DNA of 35,386 nt from Candidatus Omnitrophota bacterium (GTDB lineage Bacteria; Omnitrophota; Omnitrophia; Omnitrophales; Aquincolibacteriaceae): the NCBI GenBank assembly GCA_023247055.1, contig JAHFHF010000026.1, positions 1 to 35,386 on the forward strand, in the 5' to 3' direction. Positions 1 through 8,518 of the stretch are shown here, piece after piece (the stretch's first letter is position 1; every line of letters starts with the position of its first letter). The notes under the pieces are model-generated. The model did not search any database. It had not been told where the DNA came from and saw nothing but the letters and a program-made list of their open reading frames with translations. The position numbers and the translations under genes are program-made.

Positions 1-14
1 AAAACCACGAATGA

Positions 15-563
15 TTAAATCTTCGTTATCCGTCTTGCATAGTTAGGATCGGGATTTAATAATTCGTTCATGTCTAACTTCATCCCGTTGCGGCTCAAAG
101 CGGCGATATCGAGGATTTGAGTGTCCATGCGGATGGCGTCTTCGGGGCAGGCTTCGACGCAGAAGCCGCAGTAGACGCATTTACCAAGATCAATGTCAAA
201 ACTTTTGGGGCGTTTCTCAATGTTTGGGTCCGGGTCTTCCTCGGCGACGATATAGATGCAGCGCGCGGGACAAACCGTTTCGCACATCATGCAAGCGACG
301 CAGCGCGGGGCGCCGTCCTGGCGTTTGGTGAGACGATGACGCGTCCGGGTCCGCCGCGCCAAATCGCGCTTTTCTTCCGGGTACATGATCGTCACAGCGG
401 CTTGGATGGCCTTGAACAAGCCCAGCTTGTGCATGGTATGAAAGAACAGATTGCGCCAAAAATGCCCGGCCGTAATGGAAATGCCCTTGATGATCTGGGG
501 GAAATAAAGATTATCCCAGAATGACATATACGGACGCTTGATGATTTTGGTTTTGATGGTCAT
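15..563 (-). CDS. nuoI: NADH-quinone oxidoreductase subunit I (NuoI)
   Basis: This is the peripheral-arm ferredoxin-like subunit of complex I, 182 residues, which passes electrons through clusters N6a and N6b towards NuoB and quinone at the inner membrane. Two classical 4Fe-4S motifs are visible: CVACMMCETVCP (Cys 88, 91, 94, 98) and CVYCGFCVEACP (Cys 129, 132, 135, 139). The hydrophobic N-terminal stretch (residues about 15-45) matches the membrane-facing helix of the family, and the length is normal. The ATG at 563 has no clear ribosome site and directly follows the T-rich tail of a terminator-like hairpin; an ATG at 527 (MSFWDN) is a possible alternative. It lies after a peroxiredoxin gene and not after nuoH, which is unusual for a nuo operon. 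Confidence 0.95.
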   Translation of the reverse strand: MTIKTKIIKRPYMSFWDNLYFPQIIKGISITAGHFWRNLFFHTMHKLGLFKAIQAAVTIMYPEEKRDLARRTRTRHRLTKRQDGAPRCVACMMCETVCPARCIYIVAEEDPDPNIEKRPKSFDIDLGKCVYCGFCVEACPEDAIRMDTQILDIAALSRNGMKLDMNELLNPDPNYARRITKI

Positions 564-597
564 AAAAACAAAGAAGCCCTCGTTGAAGGAGGGGCAT
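564..597 (-). terminator. Terminator-like hairpin directly upstream of nuoI
   Basis: On the minus strand a GCCCCTC / GAGGGC stem (576-595, one bulged C, seven-base loop) is followed by TTCTTTGTTTTT (564-575), the form of an intrinsic terminator. It would end the peroxiredoxin transcript, or act as an attenuator, because the nuoI ATG begins at the very next base. Function is inferred from shape only. Confidence 0.5.
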
Positions 598-636
598 TTT
601 ACCTTATTTAGCGGGGAAAGAATAGTTTGCTGACTT

Positions 637-747
637 GTGATTGGTGATTAGTGACTGGTGACTGGAACTGAAAAAACAGCCTGTTTATTTTTAGTTTCTG
701 ACCACCAATCACTAATCGCCAATCACCAGTCACCAGTCACCGATCAC
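637..747. repeat. Inverted pair of heptamer arrays (prx/nuoI junction)
   Basis: The left arm has four 7-bp units (GTGATTG, GTGATTA, GTGACTG, GTGACTG; 637-664). The right arm has six units of the reverse complement type (CAATCAC, TAATCGC, CAATCAC, CAGTCAC, CAGTCAC, CGATCAC; 706-747). A 41-bp AT-rich spacer separates them and holds no gene. The same unit family brackets the small gene between nuoC and nuoD. Confidence 0.85.
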
Positions 748-752
748 AGCCT

Positions 753-1307
753 TTAAGCTTTGCCCAACGTTTTTCCGCCCGGAGTCCAGCCGCACGGGAT
801 CAGGTCACCCGTTTGGAAGGCCTGAAGCGTACGCAGCGTTTCATCGACATTGCGGCCAACCGCGGTGTCATTGACAACGGCACTCTTGAGCACGCCGTTC
901 GGATCAATGATGAACGTGCCGCGCAGCGAAATACCCTTGTCTTCGATCAAAATTCCGAACGTCTTGGACCACTTGTGGTTTGTGTCCGCAACCATCGGAA
1001 ACTTGAGTTTGCCGAGACCGTGTTCTTGCCACGCCTTGTGGGAGAACACGCTGTCCGTCGAGGCGGTCAAGACTTCGGCGCCGAGTTTTTTGAATTCGTC
1101 ATACTTGGCGTTAAAACCTTGGATTTCCGTCGGGCAGACAAACGTAAAATCAAGCGGGTAGAAAAAAAGCACGACCCATTTGCCTTTGAAATCCGAAAGC
1201 TTCACATTTTTAAAACTGCCGTCCGCGGCAAGTGCCTGCGCGTTGATTTCCGGAACCGGCTTCCCGACTCTGGCGACTTCCAAACATCCTTCGTGTCCAT
1301 GCCCCAT
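753..1307 (-). CDS. 2-Cys peroxiredoxin (AhpC/TSA family)
   Basis: This is a thiol peroxidase that reduces hydrogen peroxide and organic hydroperoxides in the cytoplasm, using a thioredoxin-type reductant. The 184-residue protein carries the active-site PLDFTFVCPTE (peroxidatic Cys58) in a thioredoxin-like fold, and a C-terminal IPCGW (Cys172) at the position of the resolving cysteine; an extra Cys8 lies near the N-terminus. Length and motif order are those of typical 2-Cys (Prx1/AhpC) enzymes. The ATG start has a strong ribosome site, AAAGGAG, eight bases upstream. It lies directly downstream of a Fur/PerR-type regulator, suggesting peroxide- or metal-controlled expression, and directly upstream of nuoI. 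The exact subtype (AhpC or another Prx1 member) is not resolved. Confidence 0.95.
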   Translation of the reverse strand: MGHGHEGCLEVARVGKPVPEINAQALAADGSFKNVKLSDFKGKWVVLFFYPLDFTFVCPTEIQGFNAKYDEFKKLGAEVLTASTDSVFSHKAWQEHGLGKLKFPMVADTNHKWSKTFGILIEDKGISLRGTFIIDPNGVLKSAVVNDTAVGRNVDETLRTLQAFQTGDLIPCGWTPGGKTLGKA

Positions 1308-1342
1308 ACTTAACTCCTTTTTGTGATTCCCCTCCTTGTATT

Positions 1343-1380
1343 CCTCCCCCGTGCTTTTCGGGGGAGGTTAGGTGGGGGAA
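1343..1380. repeat. Half copy of the C/G-rich hairpin repeat (fur/prx junction)
   Basis: CCTCCCCCG-TGCTTTT-CGGGGGAGG (1343-1367) is a perfect 9-bp hairpin, followed by TTAGGTGGGGGAA, the outer end of the larger element seen at 2000-2166, 3434-3603 and 17539-17636. Only one of the two arms is present here. It could reduce read-through from the regulator gene into the peroxiredoxin gene. Confidence 0.8.
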
Positions 1381-1398
1381 AGATTCAGTATTGCGGTA

Positions 1399-1929
1399 TT
1401 ACCGGATTTTAACTCCGGCTTTTGTTTTCACGCGGCAGGGACCGCAAATGCCGCGAAAATCAATTCGGACTTCTTCGACAAGAAAACCCGGGCGAACTTG
1501 CTTTGAAATGTTGAGAGGGTTTGAAGACCCGGTGCCTGGCACCGCTTTATCAGGTGCCTGGCTCCGTTGAATGAGCGCCCCTAAAGCTTCTTCAAGAATG
1601 TCTTCCATACGCCCGCAAACTTTACAAACCAAATGATGATGCGGTTCGAGATTCGCATCATAACGTGCGCGCTCGCCTGTCGAACGCGACTTCGTAATAA
1701 AGCCATGCTCCTCAAAGGTTTCGAGCGTTTTATAGACCGTGCCTAAAGAAACCATGGGGTATTCGCTGTGGATGCCTTCATAAAGTTCTTCGGCCGTAGG
1801 GTGTTCAAGCGTAGCGGCAAGACGGCTGTAGACCGCGAGGCGCTGATGCGTAAGGCTAAGGCCCTCCTGCCGGCAGCGGTCTTTGAATGCATTAATACGT
1901 TGTTGGATAATAGGTTGTGTCAATTTCAT
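1399..1929 (-). CDS. Fur-family transcriptional regulator (Fur/PerR type)
   Basis: This is a metal-dependent DNA-binding repressor of 176 residues. The winged-helix N-terminus (residues about 10-90, with GLSLTHQRLAVYSRL and SLGTVYKTLE) is typical. HHHLVCKVCG (Cys102, Cys105) and CGPC (Cys162, Cys165) form the structural zinc site. Asp91 in RYDAN lies where PerR has its regulatory aspartate, and the adjacent peroxiredoxin gene favours a PerR-like peroxide sensor, but Fur or Zur roles cannot be excluded. The protein is longer than the usual 140-150 residues because residues about 121-146 are encoded by a palindromic repeat inserted in frame. The ATG has no ribosome site. A promoter with an overlapping AT-rich dyad lies just upstream, consistent with autoregulation. 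Confidence 0.9.
   Translation of the reverse strand: MKLTQPIIQQRINAFKDRCRQEGLSLTHQRLAVYSRLAATLEHPTAEELYEGIHSEYPMVSLGTVYKTLETFEEHGFITKSRSTGERARYDANLEPHHHLVCKVCGRMEDILEEALGALIQRSQAPDKAVPGTGSSNPLNISKQVRPGFLVEEVRIDFRGICGPCRVKTKAGVKIR
1531..1566. repeat. Palindromic GGTGCCTGGCACC unit inside the fur-type gene
   Basis: Two copies, GGTGCCTGGCACCG (1531-1544) and CAGGTGCCTGGCTCCG (1551-1566), lie inside the reading frame and encode the low-complexity AVPGTGSSN segment and its flank. Homologues of this family join the two zinc-site halves without it. A related GGTGCCGGGCC pair occurs in the giant gene near 19244. Confidence 0.8.
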
Positions 1930-1934
1930 AAATA

Positions 1935-1976
1935 TTATTAATTAGGAATTATTACTGAAAAAGAGGCGTACGTCAA
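1935..1976 (-). promoter_or_regulatory. Promoter and putative Fur/PerR operator of the regulator gene
   Basis: On the minus strand a TTGACG -35 (1971-1976), 16-bp spacer and TAATAA -10 (1949-1954) precede the ATG at 1929. An AT-rich imperfect dyad, TTATTAATT-AGG-AATTATTAC (1935-1955, 7 of 9 positions matching), overlaps the -10. This is the expected place and composition for an autoregulatory Fur or PerR box, although it does not match either consensus exactly. Confidence 0.5.
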
Positions 1977-1999
1977 GGCCAAAAATGAGAGAAATGCGC

Positions 2000-2166
2000 T
2001 TCCCCCACCTTACGCCTGAAATCTTTATTCAGGCACAACGCTTCGCAGGCCAAGGAAGCCTGCGAAAGCGTTAGTCCTCCCCCGAAAAGCACGGGGGAGG
2101 AAACAAGAGACTCTTTTTTATTTCTCCCCCCGTGCTTTTCGGGGGGAGATTAAGAGGGGGGGGGAA
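2000..2166. repeat. C/G-rich double-hairpin element with a nested 58-bp insertion
   Basis: The ends are imperfect inverted repeats (TTCCCCCACCTTA at the left, TAAGAGGGGGGGGGAA at the right). Inside are two hairpins in opposite orientation, CCCCCGAAAAGCACGGGGG and CCCCCCGTGCTTTTCGGGGGG. Compared with the uninterrupted copy at 17539-17636, this copy carries 58 extra bases (2013-2070), flanked on both sides by TTA. The insert consists of two further hairpins (GCCTGAA/TTCAGGC at 2014-2034, and a 12-bp stem at 2039-2070). The element fills most of the 253-bp gap between the DsbD-like gene and the fur-type gene. Confidence 0.85.
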
Positions 2167-2182
2167 CTACTCGCACAAATCG

Positions 2183-3406
2183 TTAAGTTTTATTCCTTAC
2201 CGCTCTAAGCCGTTCATCCCTCAAAATCTCCAGCATCTCCCCCACTTCAATAAAACCATTCACGCGCAGATCCTTTACTTCTTTGCCCGACGCGTCAAGA
2301 AAAAGAAGGGTCGGGACGCCCTGAAGATCAAACTCCTCAAGAAGTTTCTGCGAATCTTCGGAGTCAGGCTCGGTCATATCCGCGCGCATCAAAAGAAACG
2401 GGGCCAGCGCGGCCTGTACCTTTTTGTTTGAAAACGTGAAACGTTCGAGTTCATGGCAGGGAATGCACCAATCGGCGTAAAAATCTAAAAGCACAGGCTG
2501 GCCGGCGGCTTTAGCTTGCGCCAGTTTCCCCGGCGCATAAACCTGCCAATTCAAGGAAGACGCTTTTGGCATGGGTAAAAAAACCACTGCCAAAAGGACA
2601 AGCCCCGTGCCCGCAACGCGTTTAAAAACAGCGAAAAACTTTTTTTCATTGCCGGCCGCATCCAGAAATCCGAGATAAATGCCGCCGGCGGCAATGGCTG
2701 CCGGAATAAAAACGGGCAAGCCCGCAGGATAAAGCGCCAAGCAGGCATAAAATCCCGCCACACCCAGAAGGACGGCCCCGAAAAGATGATCCACCCATAA
2801 AAGCCAGACGCCTGAGCGCGGCAGGCGGTGCAGCAGGCCGCTGAAGGTCCCGATCAAAAGGTATGGAAAACCCAGGCCGAGCGCGACCAAAAAGAAAACG
2901 CTGACTGCATAAAACAAGTCTCCTTTGGTTCCCACAAGCGTGAGTAAAGCAATGATGGGCGGGCCGATGCAAGGCGCGGCAAAAAGTCCGGCAGCCAAGC
3001 CGTAAAAATACAGCGCAGCAAAACCGGCCCCTTGCGAACCTTTGTGCCCCAGCCGCGCCAAAAGCCAGCCCGGCGCCTGCAGGCTGTAAACGCCGAATAA
3101 ACTCAGGGCCAGGACAAAAAATAACAAGGCCAGCCCCAACAGCACGATTTTACTCTGCAGCACAGCGCCGAAAAATCCGCCGGTCAACGCGGCTGCGGCA
3201 CCCAGCACCGTATACATGCTGGCCATGCCCAGCACATAAACCAGCGCTTTAAAAAAAGCCTGGACCGGATGATGGGATTTTTGCGTACCAAACAGCGAGA
3301 CCGTGACGGAAAACATGGGATAAACGCAGGGCGTGAGATTCAGCGCGAGGCCGATGAGGAAAAAAGAGAGGAAGGCGGCTGGGCCGGTCAGCAAATGTTC
3401 AATCAA
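2183..3406 (-). CDS. DsbD-like thiol:disulfide interchange protein (membrane domain plus thioredoxin domain)
   Basis: This is an inner-membrane protein that carries electrons from cytoplasmic thioredoxin across the membrane to periplasmic thiol proteins. The 407 residues hold about eight hydrophobic helices (residues 10-280). The paired membrane cysteines are LTPCVYP (Cys27) and AAPCIGPP (Cys146), followed by a C-terminal thioredoxin-like domain with ADWCIPC (Cys314, Cys317). The N-terminal periplasmic alpha domain of full-length DsbD is absent, so this is the short CcdA/DsbD-beta-gamma form. The start is TTG at 3406, chosen because GAGGAG lies six bases upstream and no ATG fits. It follows the YyaL gene and precedes the fur-type gene in a thiol/redox cluster inside the nuo operon. 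The natural partner could be a cytochrome c maturation or periplasmic repair protein. Confidence 0.92.
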   Translation of the reverse strand: MIEHLLTGPAAFLSFFLIGLALNLTPCVYPMFSVTVSLFGTQKSHHPVQAFFKALVYVLGMASMYTVLGAAAALTGGFFGAVLQSKIVLLGLALLFFVLALSLFGVYSLQAPGWLLARLGHKGSQGAGFAALYFYGLAAGLFAAPCIGPPIIALLTLVGTKGDLFYAVSVFFLVALGLGFPYLLIGTFSGLLHRLPRSGVWLLWVDHLFGAVLLGVAGFYACLALYPAGLPVFIPAAIAAGGIYLGFLDAAGNEKKFFAVFKRVAGTGLVLLAVVFLPMPKASSLNWQVYAPGKLAQAKAAGQPVLLDFYADWCIPCHELERFTFSNKKVQAALAPFLLMRADMTEPDSEDSQKLLEEFDLQGVPTLLFLDASGKEVKDLRVNGFIEVGEMLEILRDERLRAVRNKT

Positions 3407-3433
3407 AGTTTTCTCCTCTGATTACATTTCTTT

Positions 3434-3603
3434 TTCCCCCACCTTAATCCTCCCCCAACACCCGTGTGTTGGGACAATAAGCGACTCAAAACTTGAGGTT
3501 TCTCGTCATTGCCCCGAAAAGCACGGGGGAGGAAACGATAAAATTCTCATAATGCTTTATCTCTCCCCCCCGTGCTCTTCGGGGGGAGATTAAGAGGGGG
3601 GGG
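3434..3603. repeat. C/G-rich double-hairpin element interrupted by one 59-bp unit
   Basis: This is the same element as at 2000-2166, but here the first hairpin arm is split. A 59-bp unit (3453-3511), beginning CCCCAACACCC and ending GTCATTG, is inserted so that CCCC stands on both sides. The unit matches the tandem 59-bp units at 11811-11928 and 12363-12541. The second hairpin (CCCCCCCGTGCTCTTCGGGGGG) is intact. The element fills the gap between yyaL and the DsbD-like gene. Confidence 0.85.
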
Positions 3604-3624
3604 CGTATACAACAGCGTCATCAT

Positions 3625-5904
3625 TCAGGGTTTTTCAAGCAATTCGGCCAGCCGGACAGGGTCATAGACCGGCAGGTCACAGGCGTAATTTTTGCAAACA
3701 TACGCTGTGGGACGTCCACCGAGCGCCTGCTGTTTGGCCGTAAAGGGACTGATGGTTTCAAGCAGGCCCGTGTCACGGCGCGTCTTGTCATGCAGCAGCA
3801 CGACTTTATTGGGCATAAAACGCTTATCGAGAACCTGGAGCAGCGGTTTAAGGTCTTTACCCGTACCCGCTAACACCACTTCCCGCGAAGGGCCGAGGAT
3901 AAAATCCAGCGCCGCAAGCATCTGGGTGAAGCCCGCAGGATGACGGGCAATCGTGTTGGAAAAACACTCCAAGGTGCGCTCTGCTTTGCGCTCGAGATCG
4001 CGGTTCATGGTGATCCGGCCCAAACGCAGGAGGTTGAGCGTCATCACCGAGTTGCCGGAGGGGATGGCGCCGTCGTAAAGTTCTTTGGCGTCGTAAAGCA
4101 TTTTTTCGCCGTCGCGCGCGGAAAAAAAGAAACCGCTGCGGCTTTCATCCCAAAAAAGAAGCATCGCTTCTTGCAGCAAATCATAAGCCGACTGCAAATC
4201 GCGCGCTTCAAAACCGGCTTCATAAAGATCGCAAAGGCCCTGAATCAAAAAAGCGTAATCATCCAGAAAAGCCGGAATGGCGGCTTCGCCCGCGCGCCAG
4301 CGGTGCAGCAAGCGGCCGTCTGTGCGTTTCAGATTTTTCAAAATAAAATCAGCGGCATTGCGCGCGGTTTTTAAATACACCGGCTCATCCAAAATGCGGC
4401 CGCCCAAGGCAAAGGCTGAAATCATGAGACCGTTCCAATCGGTCAGGACTTTATCGTCCCGGTGCGGGCTTGGCCGCTGTTCGCGGGCACTGAATAACCG
4501 TTTGCCGGCCGATTCCAAAAGCGCCCGCAGTTCCTCGTGGCTTTTGCCGTATTTCTCAGTCAGTTCCTGCAGCGGGTGCGCCTGATATAAAATATTTTTA
4601 CCGGTAAATTCCCCATGCGGATCATTTTCGGCATTGCCGTCCGGCCGCACCCCGTAATAATCGCCGGCAATGGCGGCCAGTTCCTCGCCTAAAATGCCGC
4701 TCATTTCTGCAGCGGACCAGACGTAAAAAGCGCCTTCAATTTTTTTGTCCGAAGGGTCTTTGTCCGCGGCACTGCCCCTCCCGGAGGGCGGGACTGCGCC
4801 GTCTGCCATTTTGTTGAAATGGGCAGCGGCACTGCCCCTCGCGGATGGAGGGACCTCACTGTCCGCATCTTCAGCGGAGTAAAACCCGCCGGCTTCATCA
4901 AGCAGGCTGCGCCGCACATAGTCCAGAATCCCGCGCGCCGTATGCGCATACTCGTCTTTGCCGGTGGCTTGATAGGCTTCCAAATAGGTTTTGGCGGTGA
5001 GCGCCTGATCGTAAAGCATTTTTTCAAAATGCGGCACATGCCATTTGTGGTCCGTCGAATAGCGGTGAAAACCGCCGCCGAGGTGATCATAGATGCCGCC
5101 CCGCGCCATCTCCGTCAGCGTGGTCTCGACCATGCCCAAGGCTTTTTTCTCGGACGTTCTTTTCCAATAGCGCAAAAGCAAGGACAGATCATGACTGCGC
5201 GGAAATTTAGGCGCTTGTCCGAAACCGCCGTAGCGCACGTCAAACGTGCCGTCCAACTGGGCGTAGGCCGTCTGCAGTGTCTCAAGTCCCAGGGCTTGGC
5301 TGGCCGCATCCGTGCGTGCCGCATGGGCCTTGAGATGGCCGGCCAGTTCCTCGCCGGCCTGAAGAATATTTTCTTTTTCATGGGTCCATTTTTCGTGCAG
5401 CGAATTTAAAACGGTAGAAAATCCGGGGCGGCCCCAGCGGTCCTCCGGCGGAAAATAAGTGCCCCCATAAAAAGGTTTGAGGTCATGCGTCAAAAAAACG
5501 CTCATGGGCCAGCCGCCGCTGCCCGACATGGCCTGCACGGCCTGCATGTAAACCTGATCGATATCGGGCCGCTCCTCGCGGTCGACTTTCACAGATACGA
5601 AATAACGGTTGAGCAATTCGGCAATGGCCGGATTCATAAAAGATTCTTCTTCCATCACGTGGCACCAATGGCAGGTTGAATAACCCACGGAAAGAAAAAT
5701 GGGTTTGTTTTCCTTGCGGGCTTTGGCAAAGGCTTCTGCGCCCCAGGGATACCAGTCGACGGGATTGTGGGCATGCTGAAGCAGATAGGGGCTTTTTTCA
5801 CGGGCCAAACGGTTTGATTTGGGGGTGTCGCTCATCGCATTTTCCGGAGTCAGCGCTTGTGTAAGAATGAAAAGAGCCGCGAATATTCTAAAAGAAATCC
5901 TCAT
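3625..5904 (-). CDS. YyaL/DUF255-family thioredoxin-fold and (alpha/alpha)6-barrel protein
   Basis: This belongs to the widespread YyaL family (human SPATA20/SSP411), whose biochemical activity is not established. The N-terminal thioredoxin-like domain starts with the family signature [18 protein letters not shown] and holds a CHWC redox motif (about Cys78 and Cys81). The rest, including [16 protein letters not shown] and [12 protein letters not shown], matches the glycan-epimerase-like helical barrel. I place the start at ATG 5904, 22 bases after the upstream stop, because this gives a basic-hydrophobic signal-like N-terminus (759 residues). ATG 5835 (MSDTPK) is a good alternative if the protein is cytosolic. 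After EDADSE about 37 residues with two VPPS(A/G)RGSAA repeats interrupt the normal run into EGAFYVW. The gene sits between a GlnE-like gene and a DsbD-like gene. Confidence 0.93.
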   Translation of the reverse strand: MRISFRIFAALFILTQALTPENAMSDTPKSNRLAREKSPYLLQHAHNPVDWYPWGAEAFAKARKENKPIFLSVGYSTCHWCHVMEEESFMNPAIAELLNRYFVSVKVDREERPDIDQVYMQAVQAMSGSGGWPMSVFLTHDLKPFYGGTYFPPEDRWGRPGFSTVLNSLHEKWTHEKENILQAGEELAGHLKAHAARTDAASQALGLETLQTAYAQLDGTFDVRYGGFGQAPKFPRSHDLSLLLRYWKRTSEKKALGMVETTLTEMARGGIYDHLGGGFHRYSTDHKWHVPHFEKMLYDQALTAKTYLEAYQATGKDEYAHTARGILDYVRRSLLDEAGGFYSAEDADSEVPPSARGSAAAHFNKMADGAVPPSGRGSAADKDPSDKKIEGAFYVWSAAEMSGILGEELAAIAGDYYGVRPDGNAENDPHGEFTGKNILYQAHPLQELTEKYGKSHEELRALLESAGKRLFSAREQRPSPHRDDKVLTDWNGLMISAFALGGRILDEPVYLKTARNAADFILKNLKRTDGRLLHRWRAGEAAIPAFLDDYAFLIQGLCDLYEAGFEARDLQSAYDLLQEAMLLFWDESRSGFFFSARDGEKMLYDAKELYDGAIPSGNSVMTLNLLRLGRITMNRDLERKAERTLECFSNTIARHPAGFTQMLAALDFILGPSREVVLAGTGKDLKPLLQVLDKRFMPNKVVLLHDKTRRDTGLLETISPFTAKQQALGGRPTAYVCKNYACDLPVYDPVRLAELLEKP
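4766..4860. repeat. In-frame direct repeat inserted in the yyaL-type gene
   Basis: GCGGCACTGCCCCTC recurs at 4766-4780 and 4826-4840, exactly 60 bases apart, each followed by a related G-rich half (CCGGAGGGCGGGACT and GCGGATGGAGGGACC). Each half forms a C-rich/G-rich hairpin. The 60-bp period keeps frame and gives the repeated peptide VPPS(A/G)RGSAA at a position where family members have no insertion. Confidence 0.8.
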
Positions 5905-5926
5905 CCAGCACCAACAAGAAAGGCGG

Positions 5927-8518
5927 TTAAAGGCGCGCCTCTTTGAAGACCCGCTCAAAAACCGGAAGGACACCGGCGCGCAAGCGTGCCAGATGCTTTT
6001 GAAAACGGGCTTCCGCCGTGTCGATTCCCTGATCGCGGAAACCGAAGGCTTTAGCGGCCATGCGAAAATCTTCCGCATCCGCCGGCAAAACACCGCTCGT
6101 GCTGCCGGTCACCAGCCATAGCCGGGTTTTTATTTTCTGAAATTCGAGAAAAGTTTCGCGCAGCCCGGCACATTCTTTAGCGGACAAAATACCGCCGGAT
6201 TCAACCGCTTTAAGCATGTCTAAAAGACCGCAGGGCTGGAAGTTCTCGCGTGCGCGGCGGCTCCAAGCCAGAAGCACCGTCCACTCCAGATCGCGCAAAC
6301 TCCCCGGAGCCAGCACCAGATGCGCCTGTTCTTCATGCTTGGACAGCAAAACTTCCTGCCCGCGCGAACGCTCCTCGAGCGCAGCTTGAAGCGCGGCAGG
6401 CTCAAGCCAGGAGGCCCGGCTCCAGGCCTCACGCAAAGCTTGCAAAGTTTTCTGGGCCAGTATCCGGCTGCCCGCCAAAACAGACGCTTGCAGCCAGCCG
6501 GCTGCTTGACTGAGCCGCTCGGTTTGTTTAAAGCGGGCCGCCAGTGCACCAGCATGCAGCAGAAAGGCAGGATCACTTTCAAGACCGGGCGCGGGCAAAT
6601 GCGTCCAGGCGTCTTCCGTCGAGCCGCCCGTGATTTTTTCAAGCCAGGCCCGCGCGGAAACAAGACCGGGCTCATCGGCTGCCACCAGCACAAAATTCCA
6701 CTCCGTTCCTAAATCATGCGCGCCGGCCCCAAAACCGCCCAGTCCGATCAGACTGGTCTGGTCTGCGCCCGGCACCAATCCGGACACACGCTCAAGCAGA
6801 AAACTCGCAAGCTGGCTGTGCGCTTGCATAAGGCTGTCGAAAGGCTCGCCCATAAAAAGATCCGTCAACGTCAGGCGCAGAATTTCCCGGTTTTTAAAAT
6901 ACGTCAGGCCCGCAAATGAAGCAAGATCACCGGCTGGTTTTTCCAACGCTTCTAAAGTCTGCGCCGCGCTTAGAAACTGGGTCTGTTCCACCCAGGGCCA
7001 GCACTCGCGCATAGTTAAAAATAGCGCCGCGAGATAACGGCTCGTGCCGAAAATGTGTAACAGCAGGCGCAGGCCTTTTTCTGATTTGGCGAGGGCATAC
7101 CAAAAGCGGTAAGGATCATCGTTTTTATCCAAAAACGTTTTGAGATTTTCAAGCGCCAGATCCGGACTTGGAATCTCAGGCCAGAGTTCCCAGCTTTTTT
7201 CCATCACGCGCGAGAAGGGCTCAAAAGCCGTCATGTTGGGGCATAACGCCTGAAAACGCCGGCCGATTTCTTTCATGTTGGTAAAGCCCATGCGCCGCAG
7301 GGCCGGCACGTCTTCAGGACGGGGAGCCCCGCGCAAAAGTTCATCCAGCCGCACGCGCACCGAGTCCTGCGAGACCACTACGCACGCCGGAATTTCTTCC
7401 CACGGCTGATTGGCCAGGTTGACCATGTACATCTCGTAAAGCCTTTCGGCGGACGCCATGTGGTGCTGGCAGGCTAGTTTGAATTCCGTATAAACATGCG
7501 CATCCGGGCCTTTGTAGCCCAGAAGATGGGCGGCTTCCAGGAATTCCGCAGAATTTTCCGGAGGCAGGGTTTGAACGGAGGCCGCCGTTTCACCGGCCTG
7601 AATTTTAAGCGCTTCCGCAAGACCGGTCATGAAGACATAACCGGCACGCAAATCTTGATAATGTTTTTCGCCGATCACGCCCGCCTGCCAAAGGCCGTAA
7701 AGCGCGGTCAAGGTATCGGTGCTGCGCGCATCACCCGGAATTTTGCGTCCAAAGGCCATCTGCAGCGCGCCGGTCAAATATTCAATGTCCAAAAGCCCCC
7801 CCGGACTTGCAAGGACATCCGGACGGTGCGTCGTCAGCGCGGATTGACGTAAAATACGCTCCCGGGCCGCGTCTGCAAAATCGAACGGCTGGTCGCTATA
7901 GACCAGACTGACACGCGCATCTTCCACGGCACGCGTCACGGAGGAAGCGCCGGCCACAGGCTTGAATTTCAACCAGGCGAGCCGCTGTGCAAAATCAGGC
8001 TGAATTGAATCGAGATATTTTTTCGCGAAATCAGCAACCGGCAAAGCGGAGGCGCGAACCCGGAATACCGTTTCGCCGAGCAGTTGCGCAAGATAGAAGC
8101 AAAATTGGCGGTAGAATGTCTCAAGAAAGAGCGCCTCTTCAAGCGCTTCGGCATTGCGGTAAACGACAAAAATCTCAAGCTCATCGCCCAGGGCCGGACT
8201 GGCCAATGACGGTGAAATGCGCCAAAAAAGCGCGCCGTCTTTTTTAAGATTGGCTTCCGCGGGAGTGCTGCAAGATATAATATTCGTTTCTTCGAAAGCC
8301 CACCAAAACGACTCCTTCAAAAGAAATTCAATCCATTCCGAAAGGCGGCTGGAAAATTCGTCGAGGTAAGAAAGGCCGCCCGCAGGGCGTTCAGCGCGCA
8401 TACGCGCGCTTTCAACGGCCAGATAATTCTGGAACAGCCGGACCCTTTCTTCGTAGGTACGGCAGAGCGCTAAATCGAATTGAAACGCTTCACGTTCTGC
8501 GGAGTTTTGTTTGGGCAT
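5927..8518 (-). CDS. GlnE-like protein with degenerate nucleotidyltransferase sites
   Basis: The 863-residue protein has the architecture of glutamine synthetase adenylyltransferase/deadenylase (GlnE): two nucleotidyltransferase-like halves separated by helical regions. Support includes [11 protein letters not shown] followed by ARERILRQ and [16 protein letters not shown] (residues about 239-252, the GlnE GGIRDIEF region), and [21 protein letters not shown] (about 593-613) in the second half. In both halves the metal-binding D-x-D is missing: GDELEIF (residues 111-117) replaces the usual SDxDLIF, and GTEWNF replaces GSDLDL. It may therefore be inactive or have a changed role. The start is fixed by a TAATG overlap with the nuoH stop, which implies translational coupling. 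True substrate and partner are unknown; no glnA or glnB is in view. Confidence 0.75.
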   Translation of the reverse strand: MPKQNSAEREAFQFDLALCRTYEERVRLFQNYLAVESARMRAERPAGGLSYLDEFSSRLSEWIEFLLKESFWWAFEETNIISCSTPAEANLKKDGALFWRISPSLASPALGDELEIFVVYRNAEALEEALFLETFYRQFCFYLAQLLGETVFRVRASALPVADFAKKYLDSIQPDFAQRLAWLKFKPVAGASSVTRAVEDARVSLVYSDQPFDFADAARERILRQSALTTHRPDVLASPGGLLDIEYLTGALQMAFGRKIPGDARSTDTLTALYGLWQAGVIGEKHYQDLRAGYVFMTGLAEALKIQAGETAASVQTLPPENSAEFLEAAHLLGYKGPDAHVYTEFKLACQHHMASAERLYEMYMVNLANQPWEEIPACVVVSQDSVRVRLDELLRGAPRPEDVPALRRMGFTNMKEIGRRFQALCPNMTAFEPFSRVMEKSWELWPEIPSPDLALENLKTFLDKNDDPYRFWYALAKSEKGLRLLLHIFGTSRYLAALFLTMRECWPWVEQTQFLSAAQTLEALEKPAGDLASFAGLTYFKNREILRLTLTDLFMGEPFDSLMQAHSQLASFLLERVSGLVPGADQTSLIGLGGFGAGAHDLGTEWNFVLVAADEPGLVSARAWLEKITGGSTEDAWTHLPAPGLESDPAFLLHAGALAARFKQTERLSQAAGWLQASVLAGSRILAQKTLQALREAWSRASWLEPAALQAALEERSRGQEVLLSKHEEQAHLVLAPGSLRDLEWTVLLAWSRRARENFQPCGLLDMLKAVESGGILSAKECAGLRETFLEFQKIKTRLWLVTGSTSGVLPADAEDFRMAAKAFGFRDQGIDTAEARFQKHLARLRAGVLPVFERVFKEARL

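Noticed and set aside
813..1313. Plus-strand open frame opposite the peroxiredoxin gene
   Set aside because: The peroxiredoxin on the minus strand has complete motifs and a strong ribosome site; the opposite frame has neither.
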